The position numbers were made by a program, and so were the translations under genes. A DNA stretch of 6,436 nt from an uncultured Pirellulaceae bacterium (lineage in GTDB: Bacteria > Planctomycetota > Planctomycetia > Pirellulales > Pirellulaceae): contig CAMYNE010000125.1 of assembly GCA_947259675.1 (NCBI GenBank), forward strand, positions 1-6,436. The letters are read 5' to 3'. How positions within the stretch are numbered: position 1 is the first letter of the stretch; every line of letters starts with the position of its first letter. A model generated the notes under the pieces. It had not been told where the DNA came from and searched no databases. It saw nothing but the letters and a program-made list of their open reading frames with translations. This document shows positions 1 to 6,227 of the stretch, piece after piece.

Positions 1-3000
1 CGGCGTTACGTCGAAAGCTTAAGTTCCTACGCTCGACAATTTGTCAATCAGCTTGAAAAACCCCGCGTCGATCATATTGAAGGTCTGTCGCCAGCGATTG
101 CAATCGAACAAAAAAACCTGGGATCGTCGCCGCGCAGTACGGTCGGGACAGTCACCGAAGTTTATGACTATTTGCGGATTCTGTTTTCGCGACTTGGCAC
201 GCCTTATTGCCCTGCTTGCGACAAACCAGTTGGCACTCAAACGAGCGACGAAATCGTCGACAAGATCCTCAGATACGAGGACGGTACCAAGCTGATTATC
301 ACTGCCCCGATCACGCTCGACGCGCAGCAGAACTATGCTGAGTTGTGGGAAGAGATTTTGGCGCGCGGGTTCATTCGTGTTCGGATTGACGGGCGAACTT
401 ACAATATCGAAGAAGTTCCAACGATCAATCGCCGCTCGATTCACGAAGTTGAGATCGTGATCGATCGGATTGTGGTCAAGGCCAAATCCCGTTCGCGGAT
501 TGCCGACAGCGTCGAAGCGGCCTTGTCCGTGGGGGCGGGGATCTTGCAGGTGATCATCCCTCGCGATGAAGTTCCAGAGAAGCATTGGGAAATCGTGCGC
601 CATAGCCAGCATCTGGCTTGCGACGAGTGCGGTCGCAGTTTTGAGCGACTCACGCCGCACAATTTTTCGTTCAACAGCAAACTCGGTTGGTGCCCTGATT
701 GTGAAGGCATTGGAACTCGGGTCGGCGCGAATCTGTCAGTGATCATGAGAGATCCGGAGCAGTCGCTACAGGAAGGCGCCATTAGTTTGTGGCCCGATCT
801 AAGTTCAAAACAATCGTCCGCCATGCTAAAAGTCTTTTGTGATGCGACGGGGATTCCAATCGACAAGCCGTTTAATCAGCTCGATGCCCGGAAGCGACGA
901 CTTGTGTTTTACGGCACCGGTGATCGCTGGTTCGATGTCCAAAACAAAGACAAGTCCCGAACGCTATTCTCATTTCAATACAAAGGCGTCTATCCAACCA
1001 TGGATGAAGCCTCGCGCCTGTCGGCTAACTTGCGGATGCGCATGCAGACGTTGATTGGTGATGTTGAATGTGGAAGTTGTGGAGGCAGTCGTTTGCGCGA
1101 CGACGCTGCGTCCGTACGGTTTCGCAATACAACGGTCGACGGGCTCTGTCGTCTGCCGCTCGGTGTGCTCTTGAAAGACATCAAGAAGTGGAAGCTCGAC
1201 CAGCGCGAAAAGAAAATCGCCGGTGAGCTGATTCGTGAAATCACCAATCGAGTTCAGTTTCTCAATGACGTTGGGTTGGAATACATCACAATTTCACGAA
1301 CGGCAGCGTCGCTTTCGAATGGAGAAGCCCAACGAATTCGTCTGGCCAGTCAGCTGGGCAGTGGGCTTTGCGGAGTCCTTTATGTGCTTGACGAGCCCAC
1401 CATCGGATTGCACCCACGTGATAACGCGCGGTTGTTGGCGGCGTTGCACCGTTTGCGTGATCTCGGTAACACCTTGATCGTCGTCGAACACGATCGCGAA
1501 GTGATTCAAAACAGCGACGCAGTTTGCGACTTCGGTCCCAAAGCAGGAGGTGGCGGTGGCCAGATCGTGGCCAGCGGCACACCTTCGCGAATTGCGAAAA
1601 CCCGTGCGTCAGTGACGGGACCTTTTTTAAACGGGAAAAAGGGAATTCCAATCCCGTCGAATCGACGACCCGCCTTGGCTCCGCTTGCGGCCAACACACA
1701 ACCCAAAAAGGCGACCAAAAAAAAGGTCACAAAACGGGCGACGAAAAAAACACCTCCGATTCCGCGTGCCAATACACTCGACGTAATCGGGGCTCGACAC
1801 AACAACCTGAAGAACATCGATGTGCATTTCCCACTGGGAACGCTGACGGTCGTGACGGGGCCGAGTGGCTGTGGCAAGAGTTCGCTTGTCAACAATGTCC
1901 TCTACAACTCCCTGGCCCGGCGATTGCACCGGGCTTCGTTGACTCCCGGATCACACACTTCGATGAAGGGATTGGAGTACATCAATAAAGTCATTCGAGT
2001 GGATCAGCAACCACTTGGTAATTCGCCGACATCCTGTCCCGCAACCTACACTGGCGTGTTCGATTTGATTCGCGAGCTGTATGCTCAAATGCCGGACGCC
2101 AAAATTCGCGGTTACACATCGCGTCGATTCAGCTTCAACGTTCCCGGAGGCCGCTGCGAAGAATGTTATGGCAATGGAAAAATCTGCATAGAAATGCATT
2201 TTCTGCCTGACGTCTGGGTCGAGTGCGAAGCGTGCAAGGGCAAACGCTATAACGAAGATACCCTGGCTGTTCGATTCAATGGCAAGACGATTGACGATGT
2301 TCTGAAAATGTCAAGCGGCGAAGCGGTCGAGCTGTTCAAGAACATACCCAAGATTCGGCGAATTCTGCAAACACTCTGCGACGTGGGACTGGACTACGTT
2401 ACGCTTGGTCAAAGTGCACCGACGCTTTCCGGTGGGGAAGCTCAACGAGTCAAGCTCTCCGCGGAATTGGCACGTCCCGACACTGGACGGACGTTGTATT
2501 TGTTGGATGAGCCGACGACCGGTTTACACTTTGACGACCTGATCAAATTACTCGGGGTGATTCAGAGACTGGTCGACATCGGCAATTCAGTCGTTTTGAT
2601 AGAACACAACCTGGACATCATCAAAGCAGCCGATTGGGTGATTGATCTGGGGCCCGAAGCGGGGCACGGTGGCGGGCGAATTGTTTGCCAAGGCACACCT
2701 GAAATGATTGTCGATTACGCGATGAAAGCAGCTGCCTCCGCCGGTCGGAAAAACGGCCCCCCTCGCAGTTGGACGGGAGAAGCATTGGCCGCAGTGCTGG
2801 AGGAAGGTCCTTACGAAGTTCGCAAGGAATTCAAAGAAAAAGCGACCCGTTACCGAAAAGGCGAGATGGATATCGAGGATGTCGGTGCCAATACAAAAAT
2901 GCCTTGGGAAGCGGATGGGCGACGTTGGCACACCGAAGATCGCGTTGGCCGAAAGGGCGAGCCTGTGAAATGGGACGGCAAGATCCTCTCCGAAATCACG

Positions 3001-3822
3001 GATCGCATTCAGGCTCATGAAGGTTTCGGCGAAACGAACTGGAGTGAGCGCACCATCGTCGAAATTGCGGGTAAGAAAAAGTCTCAGGGTTGGTTTTTTC
3101 ACGCCGTCACCGGTGAAGCGTGGTTTTTGAAAATAAAATTTCGCGTGCGACCACAAACCTTCAAACGGGTTGAGGTGCTTGAAAAGATTCCGCTCAATAC
3201 CGCGAACGAGATGGAGGACATCCCCGTTTACGGAAATACACCGCGAGTCAAGGTTAAGAATCTCGCTTCCAAATGGCAAGAAATTGAGATCAAAGCACAT
3301 TCATGGGAAGAGCTGGATCACGATGGTTTTTGGGGATTTCTGGAAACTGCGATTAACAGTTTCAATGACAAGATTGAGCGAGTTGAAAAGAAAATCGACG
3401 ATCACATGCCGTGGACCAAGCTTGGACAAAAATGGCACTATTTGCGCAAAGGGTTTTCTCCTGGCAAAAAAATAAAGTGGGGCGTCGAAGTCCTTGAAAC
3501 TCTTCATCATGTCTTACAGGAAGTCGCCCCCCACGGACAGTTCCTGTGGAACAACAAACAGGTCGTACATGTTTTTGTTCCCGAACAAAAAGAGCCGTGG
3601 GCGAGCATTTCAACAAAAAAGTCCGATGCACTTTGGTTACAGATTTCCGGACCGAAAGAATCCATTTCCCTTGGCAGCGTTGTTGACATTGTCGAAGAGC
3701 CTACCGTAACCACGTTAGATTCACGGGACATTTTGCGGATGAGTTTCAAAGATGCTGAGCAAGTCGCTGAGCCTGAGTTTATGCAATTTTTGAAGAAACA
3801 CCTGGAGTCGTTGTCCGCTTGA
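1..3822 (+). CDS. uvrA: UvrA, excinuclease ABC subunit A, with long C-terminal extension (5' partial)
   Basis: Damage-sensing ATPase of nucleotide excision repair; UvrA dimers load UvrB on damaged DNA in the cytoplasm. The frame is open from base 1, starting with RRYVESL, which follows Walker A by about a dozen residues in known UvrAs. About 50 residues are therefore missing, and the TTG at 172 is not the start. In order: GLSPAIAIEQK (about 82-114), PRSTVGT, a UvrB-binding region (about 220-600), zinc module 1 (CxxC at 619 and 691), a CGSC motif at 1069, signature 1 LSNGEA (1312-1329), Walker B LDEPTIGLH (1387-1413), Walker A2 GPSGCGKSS (1858-1884), PATYTGVF, zinc module 2 (CxxC at 2155 and 2224), signature 2 LSGGEA (2425-2442), LDEPTTGLH (2503-2529) and IEHN (2599-2610). 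The UvrA core ends near 2800. The remaining roughly 340 residues are not in E. coli UvrA (940 residues); the whole protein would be about 1320. The UvrB-binding region argues against a UvrA2-type paralogue. Oddities: signature 1 has N for G, and the linker is Lys-rich. Confidence 0.97.
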   Translation, partial: RRYVESLSSYARQFVNQLEKPRVDHIEGLSPAIAIEQKNLGSSPRSTVGTVTEVYDYLRILFSRLGTPYCPACDKPVGTQTSDEIVDKILRYEDGTKLIITAPITLDAQQNYAELWEEILARGFIRVRIDGRTYNIEEVPTINRRSIHEVEIVIDRIVVKAKSRSRIADSVEAALSVGAGILQVIIPRDEVPEKHWEIVRHSQHLACDECGRSFERLTPHNFSFNSKLGWCPDCEGIGTRVGANLSVIMRDPEQSLQEGAISLWPDLSSKQSSAMLKVFCDATGIPIDKPFNQLDARKRRLVFYGTGDRWFDVQNKDKSRTLFSFQYKGVYPTMDEASRLSANLRMRMQTLIGDVECGSCGGSRLRDDAASVRFRNTTVDGLCRLPLGVLLKDIKKWKLDQREKKIAGELIREITNRVQFLNDVGLEYITISRTAASLSNGEAQRIRLASQLGSGLCGVLYVLDEPTIGLHPRDNARLLAALHRLRDLGNTLIVVEHDREVIQNSDAVCDFGPKAGGGGGQIVASGTPSRIAKTRASVTGPFLNGKKGIPIPSNRRPALAPLAANTQPKKATKKKVTKRATKKTPPIPRANTLDVIGARHNNLKNIDVHFPLGTLTVVTGPSGCGKSSLVNNVLYNSLARRLHRASLTPGSHTSMKGLEYINKVIRVDQQPLGNSPTSCPATYTGVFDLIRELYAQMPDAKIRGYTSRRFSFNVPGGRCEECYGNGKICIEMHFLPDVWVECEACKGKRYNEDTLAVRFNGKTIDDVLKMSSGEAVELFKNIPKIRRILQTLCDVGLDYVTLGQSAPTLSGGEAQRVKLSAELARPDTGRTLYLLDEPTTGLHFDDLIKLLGVIQRLVDIGNSVVLIEHNLDIIKAADWVIDLGPEAGHGGGRIVCQGTPEMIVDYAMKAAASAGRKNGPPRSWTGEALAAVLEEGPYEVRKEFKEKATRYRKGEMDIEDVGANTKMPWEADGRRWHTEDRVGRKGEPVKWDGKILSEITDRIQAHEGFGETNWSERTIVEIAGKKKSQGWFFHAVTGEAWFLKIKFRVRPQTFKRVEVLEKIPLNTANEMEDIPVYGNTPRVKVKNLASKWQEIEIKAHSWEELDHDGFWGFLETAINSFNDKIERVEKKIDDHMPWTKLGQKWHYLRKGFSPGKKIKWGVEVLETLHHVLQEVAPHGQFLWNNKQVVHVFVPEQKEPWASISTKKSDALWLQISGPKESISLGSVVDIVEEPTVTTLDSRDILRMSFKDAEQVAEPEFMQFLKKHLESLSA
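2896..3402 (+). repeat. UvrA extension, Trp-rich domain copy 1 (protein-level repeat)
   Basis: First of two similar domains in the C-terminal extension of the uvrA product. It opens with KMPW, then GRRWH, VKWDGKIL, a predicted helix (ILSEITDRIQ), beta-like stretches ending in AWFLKI (3118-3135), and later IEIKAHSWEEL and GFWGFLETAINSF (about 3334-3372). Copy 2 has the same landmarks in the same order: MPW, G-x-[RK]-WH, KW, IL/VL, W-[FL]-L-[KQ]-I, then F-x-x-FL near the end. The similarity was aligned by eye from the translation. I do not recognise the fold; an alpha/beta module loosely like YjbR/MmcQ is only a guess. Confidence 0.6.
3403..3822 (+). repeat. UvrA extension, Trp-rich domain copy 2 (protein-level repeat)
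   Basis: Second, shorter copy, reaching the stop codon. It shows HMPW (3403-3414), GQKWH, KIKWG, VLETLHHVL, VVHVFV, and LWLQI (3631-3645), which matches WFLKI of copy 1. It closes with EFMQFLKKHLESL, matching GFWGFLETAINSF of copy 1. The segment between the W-x-L-x-I strand and the last helix is shorter than in copy 1, which accounts for most of the length difference. Confidence reflects that no profile alignment could be run. Confidence 0.6.
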
Positions 3823-3841
3823 CATAGAAAAGTTAAAGCCA

Positions 3842-4501
3842 ATGAGTAGTTCAATTGTCTCGCAGGTTCCCAAAAATCTGCTGTTCAAATACCGGATTCC
3901 CTGTAAACGCTTTGACCAAAAGTGGACACAGAAACTGCGTCTGTCTGAAGATTTCCGACTTCCTTCATTCGGCAACTTCGAAGAACAGCTCGATTATGCT
4001 GACGTGCGGATGGCTTGGAATAAAGACGGCCTGTTTTTGAACTTGTTGGTTACTGGCAAGAAGAAATCGCTGTGGTGTCGCTCGACGCAGCTGCTGGAAA
4101 GCGACGGGATTCAGTTGTGGATTGATACCCGCAACACTCAAAACGTACACCGCGCGACCAAGTTTTGTCACTGGTTTCTCTTGTTACCTGCTGGACAGGG
4201 TTCTAGTAACGATCAACCGATGGCAACCATGTTGCGGATCAATCGAGCCAGGGAAGATCCGCCCACCTTCAATCCACAGACGATTTCAGTTTCGGTTGTG
4301 TCGAAACGAAATCGCTACGAGATGAACGCGTTTATTCCTGGCATCAGCATGAACGGCTGGAACACGGAAGATCATCGGCACCTCGGATTCAGTTTCGCCG
4401 TGATCGACCGCGAACTTGGTTGGCAGACATTGGGAGCGGGACCCGAAATGCCAATCAATGAAGATCCCAGTCTCTGGCACACGTTGCACCTGGTTGATTG
4501 A
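3842..4501 (+). CDS. CBM9/DOMON-like domain protein, cytoplasmic, downstream of uvrA
   Basis: A 219-residue protein with no signal peptide or membrane segment. The pattern DYADVRMAWNKDGLFL (residues 51-66), then ESDGIQLWIDTR (86-97) and HRATKFCHWF (103-112), resembles the family 9 carbohydrate-binding (CBM9-like, DOMON-type) beta-sandwich, in which a strand of the form W-x-x-x-G-L-[FY] is followed by a D-[SG]-[IV]-[EQ]-[LIF]-[WF]-[IF]-D strand. RINRARE (132-138) and the C-terminal block VIDREL..WQTL....P...DPSLW (187-212) look strongly conserved, and I associate this full pattern with planctomycete proteins encoded near uvrA (recollection, not checked). The ATG at 3842 lies 19 bases after the uvrA stop, so the two are probably one operon; no clear ribosome binding site precedes it. 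Most members of this fold are secreted and bind sugars, so a cytoplasmic one is unusual. Substrate and role are unknown. Confidence 0.8.
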   Translation: MSSSIVSQVPKNLLFKYRIPCKRFDQKWTQKLRLSEDFRLPSFGNFEEQLDYADVRMAWNKDGLFLNLLVTGKKKSLWCRSTQLLESDGIQLWIDTRNTQNVHRATKFCHWFLLLPAGQGSSNDQPMATMLRINRAREDPPTFNPQTISVSVVSKRNRYEMNAFIPGISMNGWNTEDHRHLGFSFAVIDRELGWQTLGAGPEMPINEDPSLWHTLHLVD

Positions 4502-4508
4502 GCGACGA

Positions 4509-4556
4509 AGTTGGCAGATGTTCCAGTCGGCAGTTGGCAGTACTCAGTAGTCAATA
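4509..4556. repeat. Degenerate short direct repeats downstream of the CBM9-like gene
   Basis: The word AGTTGGCAG occurs at 4509-4517 and again at 4532-4540, with a related CAGTCGGCAG between them (4524-4533). It is followed by TACTCAGTAGTCAATA (4541-4556), which is echoed as TACTCAATACTCGG at 4755-4768 on the far side of the palindromic element. No coding potential is seen. The stretch begins just after the stop codon of the upstream gene. Confidence 0.5.
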
Positions 4557-4576
4557 GGGCGCAACTCGCCTACCTC
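4555..4576 (+). repeat. Left terminal inverted repeat of the palindromic element
   Basis: Pairs with 4736-4756. The core GCAACTCGC is perfect. C4560 is unpaired, and two mismatches lie in the inner seven bases. The word CGCAACTC (4560-4567) also recurs in direct orientation at 4787-4794, outside the element. Confidence 0.65.
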
Positions 4577-4581
4577 GGGAG

Positions 4582-4613
4582 ACGCCCCGCGTTTACGCGG
4601 TGGGAGCTTCACG
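4582..4613 (+). repeat. Inner hairpin A, inverted copy of hairpin C
   Basis: CGCG (4588-4591), loop TTTA, CGCG (4596-4599), with further G-C pairs outside interrupted by one mismatch. The whole segment matches the reverse complement of 4688-4719 at 25 of 32 positions. The shared words are CCCCGCGTT, ACGCGG and GGGAG. Confidence 0.6.
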
Positions 4614-4648
4614 ATCAACCTAGATGCGAAAAAATTGGGACAACTCAG

Positions 4649-4687
4649 TTCGGCCACTTTGCTAATACCTGGTAAAGCTAGGCCGAA
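4649..4687. repeat. Central hairpin B of the palindromic element
   Basis: TTCGGCC (4649-4655) pairs perfectly with GGCCGAA (4681-4687). A second stem, CTTT (4657-4660) with AAAG (4674-4677), sits inside across a small asymmetric internal loop, leaving a 13-base apical loop. It sits between hairpins A and C. Confidence 0.6.
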
Positions 4688-4689
4688 GA

Positions 4690-4724
4690 TGAACCTCCCG
4701 CCGCGTGAACGCGGGGGTTTCTTG
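4690..4724 (+). terminator. Hairpin C with T-rich tail, candidate terminator for uvrA and the CBM9-like gene
   Basis: CGCG (4702-4705), loop TGAA, CGCG (4710-4713), extended by C/G pairs with a bulge to give a GC-rich stem. On the + strand it is followed at once by TTTCTT (4718-4723), a short T-rich tract. It lies about 190 bases after the stop of the CBM9-like gene, a long but possible distance. The T tract is weak, and the hairpin is also explained as part of the palindromic element, so termination may be a secondary use. Hairpin A has no T tract in either orientation. Confidence 0.3.
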
Positions 4725-4735
4725 CCAATTCTATA

Positions 4736-4756
4736 GAGATAAGCGAGTTGCCCCTA
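4736..4756 (-). repeat. Right terminal inverted repeat of the palindromic element
   Basis: Reverse complement of the left arm: GCGAGTTGC at 4743-4751 followed by CCCTA. Confidence 0.65.
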
Positions 4757-4782
4757 CTCAATACTCGGTACACCCAACCCGC

Positions 4783-4808
4783 TTCTCGCAACTCACTTCT
4801 CACTTCTC
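4783..4808. repeat. Short tandem repeat (CACTTCT type) at the 3' end of the sialidase-like gene
   Basis: CACTTCT occurs twice in exact tandem (4794-4800, 4801-4807), preceded by the related CTTCTCGCAACT (4783-4793). It abuts the stop codon of the minus-strand gene (4809-4811). Simple runs of this kind are, to my recollection, common between planctomycete genes. Confidence 0.5.
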
Positions 4809-6188
4809 CTACTCGCGCTCCAATTCATCGAGATCAATTCGACTAATGTCGATTGACTCTTTGTTGACCGAATAGATCACCCATAGCGCGTCTTTGGCGA
4901 TGACGTAGGATGGGTACTGAAAACCCCGACCACGACCATCGGGTTCGCTTTGTTGACTGGCGACCTGGAATTTTGGCGTTCGCCAACGGATCGCAAATGC
5001 CCGGTCGAAAATCGTACCGTTCTTGGAGAGTCCAATCGACAATGGGTCCCGACGGGTACCGCGTTTGGAGACGACCTGGTTTCCAATCAAAAAGAACTGA
5101 CCATCGGGTAGGCGGCCAAAAACAGATTTTGAGGGCGCATCAGGAATCTCGGTTCGGTCGGCGCGCGTCCACGATTCCCCGTTGTCGTCGCTGAATTGAA
5201 CGTAAAGTTTTTGAGACCCGCCCATATCTCGTTGGTAACGAATCATCAGGCCGTCTTCTGACAACTGTGTCGTGGGCTCGGACAACAGACTGCCGTCTCT
5301 TGCAGCGATTTTTGAATGGGGAGAATCGAAATCCCAGGGCGACTGAGTGATGGGATCTTGTTGTTTTCTTTTAAGCTTTTCCAAAACTGAGGCGGATAAA
5401 TGGGTCGATCGCGGCAATTCTGGAAAACCCTTTACGGGGACTGGTTTTTTGTTTCCCATCCAAAAAACGGGCTCGAGTGTTCCGCCGTCGACGATTTCTC
5501 TCAGTAAGTAGCCGCGGGCGCGTCGAATGCGTTTGCCGAATTCTTCCGTTTTTGTTTCGGAGAGCGGCTGTCCGGTGACGGGAGTTTGAAATGTGCCGTA
5601 TCCGACTCCGTCGTTCACGATGGCGACGGCAAACAGGCGATTGTCGACTTCGATGAATGGAGAAGCGATTAACGAACGACCATTCGCGGTCGAAACCTTG
5701 ATTTCGTCACACGGTTCAAAAACGGTTCCAATCGGTTTCCAATTCATGCCGTCGTCGGATTTCGCACCAATCACTTTCTGGCCGGGGCCGTCTTCCCCCG
5801 AAGGGTGGTTACTCCAATTCGCAAAAAACCTGTTTTGAAAAAAGGAGATTTGGGGGTGGTGGTGATAGGCCCCACTTTCCACCGAAGCAGAATGGACCGA
5901 AAAGTGGGCAACCTCCTCAAGCAACGGATAGCCCGGCCGAACGCGAGTTACGGCCCAATCGACGTTCCAGGCAACAGTCGGAATGTCGGTCAAAGTCGAT
6001 GTTTTTGGACTTTGAAGCGGATTCTCAACAACGTTTGTCGGCTCTTGCGTCGCCGCTTGCGTTGGTTGAAAGAAAATCGTGCAGTCGGTATGCCGGGCCA
6101 TCAAGACTAGGCAAATGACGACGAAATAATGGGTAAAATTAGGTAGGAATTTCTGCATATTGGTTCGAAATCGGTTTGATACACGCAT
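4809..6188 (-). CDS. Exported sialidase-like (BNR/Asp-box) beta-propeller protein
   Basis: About 459 residues from the ATG at 6188. The hydrophobic run YFVVICLVLMA follows basic residues and reads as a signal peptide; ARHTDC has no good lipobox, so this is not clearly a lipoprotein. The mature part shows HHHPQISFFQNRFFANWSNH, an Asp-box-like KSDDGMNW (5739-5762) and a canonical Asp box SDDNGESW (5169-5192, pattern S-x-D-x-G-x-x-W), then FGRLPDGQFFLIGNQ and QYPSYVIAKDALWVIYSVNK near the C-terminus. This fits the sialidase/neuraminidase superfamily of six-bladed propellers, which is expanded in planctomycetes. Catalysis is not shown: I cannot place the Arg triad, Tyr/Glu pair or Asp with confidence, so glycan binding or another hydrolase activity is possible. 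Starts: TTG at 6197 and ATG at 6158 are in frame; the latter gives a more compact signal peptide. No clear ribosome binding site helps choose. Confidence 0.8.
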   Translation of the reverse strand: MRVSNRFRTNMQKFLPNFTHYFVVICLVLMARHTDCTIFFQPTQAATQEPTNVVENPLQSPKTSTLTDIPTVAWNVDWAVTRVRPGYPLLEEVAHFSVHSASVESGAYHHHPQISFFQNRFFANWSNHPSGEDGPGQKVIGAKSDDGMNWKPIGTVFEPCDEIKVSTANGRSLIASPFIEVDNRLFAVAIVNDGVGYGTFQTPVTGQPLSETKTEEFGKRIRRARGYLLREIVDGGTLEPVFWMGNKKPVPVKGFPELPRSTHLSASVLEKLKRKQQDPITQSPWDFDSPHSKIAARDGSLLSEPTTQLSEDGLMIRYQRDMGGSQKLYVQFSDDNGESWTRADRTEIPDAPSKSVFGRLPDGQFFLIGNQVVSKRGTRRDPLSIGLSKNGTIFDRAFAIRWRTPKFQVASQQSEPDGRGRGFQYPSYVIAKDALWVIYSVNKESIDISRIDLDELERE

Positions 6189-6196
6189 TCGAGTCA

Positions 6197-6225
6197 ATGC
6201 TAGTTGGCAATTGAAACTGCTTCAA
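6197..6225 (-). promoter_or_regulatory. Candidate sigma70-type promoter for the sialidase-like gene
   Basis: On the minus strand, TTGAAG (complement of 6220-6225) is followed after 17 bases by TAGCAT (complement of 6197-6202). Each matches the -35 and -10 consensus at four of six positions. Transcription would begin near 6190, which would exclude the TTG start at 6197, make ATG 6188 nearly leaderless and favour ATG 6158. Boxes this weak arise often by chance. Confidence 0.25.
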
Positions 6226-6227
6226 CA

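Larger units (their letters stand above)
4555..4757. mobile_element. Palindromic MITE-like element, about 200 bases
   Basis: Non-coding element between two convergent genes. The outer arms are inverted repeats: GCAACTCGC at 4561-4569 is the exact complement of 4743-4751, and the match extends outward to TAGGG/CCCTA with one unpaired base (4560), and inward for about seven more bases with two mismatches. Inside are two hairpins that are imperfect inverted copies of each other (4582-4613 and 4688-4719, 25 of 32 positions) and a central hairpin (4649-4687). Possible target duplications are TA at both ends (4555-4556, 4755-4756) or TCAATA (4551-4556 and 4758-4763). There is no transposase, so it would need help from elsewhere. 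A TA duplication would fit an IS630/Tc1-type helper, while the hairpins at the ends also recall IS200/IS605-related palindromic elements; I cannot decide. It could instead be a structured RNA or a REP-like repeat. Confidence 0.5.

Noticed and set aside
1524..1988. 154-residue + frame inside uvrA as an independent gene
   Set aside because: Composition is that of an out-of-frame reading of UvrA, with no start context; it matters only as the frame that slippage at the A8 run would enter.
2587..3300. 237-residue minus-strand open frame opposite uvrA, and other long frames antisense to it
   Set aside because: They lie fully inside a clearly conserved UvrA reading frame, show no family motifs, and are expected shadows of its codon usage.
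172..3822. TTG at 172 as the start of uvrA
   Set aside because: The same frame is open back to base 1 and encodes the conserved RRYVESL, GLSPAIAIEQK and PRSTVGT blocks, so the true start is upstream of the window.
4690..4724. CRISPR repeat: GAACCTCCCGCCGCGTGAAC looks somewhat like a type I-E repeat
   Set aside because: There is only one further related copy, it is inverted rather than direct, and there is no regular repeat-spacer pattern or cas gene.
4555..4757. tRNA or tRNA-like gene suggested by the cloverleaf fold
   Set aside because: The element is about 200 bases, with no acceptor CCA context, no TTCGA-type T loop in place and no anticodon arm of the right size.
4910..6110. Plus-strand open frames of 80-101 residues within the sialidase-like gene
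   Set aside because: They are antisense to a 459-residue protein with a signal peptide and Asp boxes, and have no recognisable motifs.
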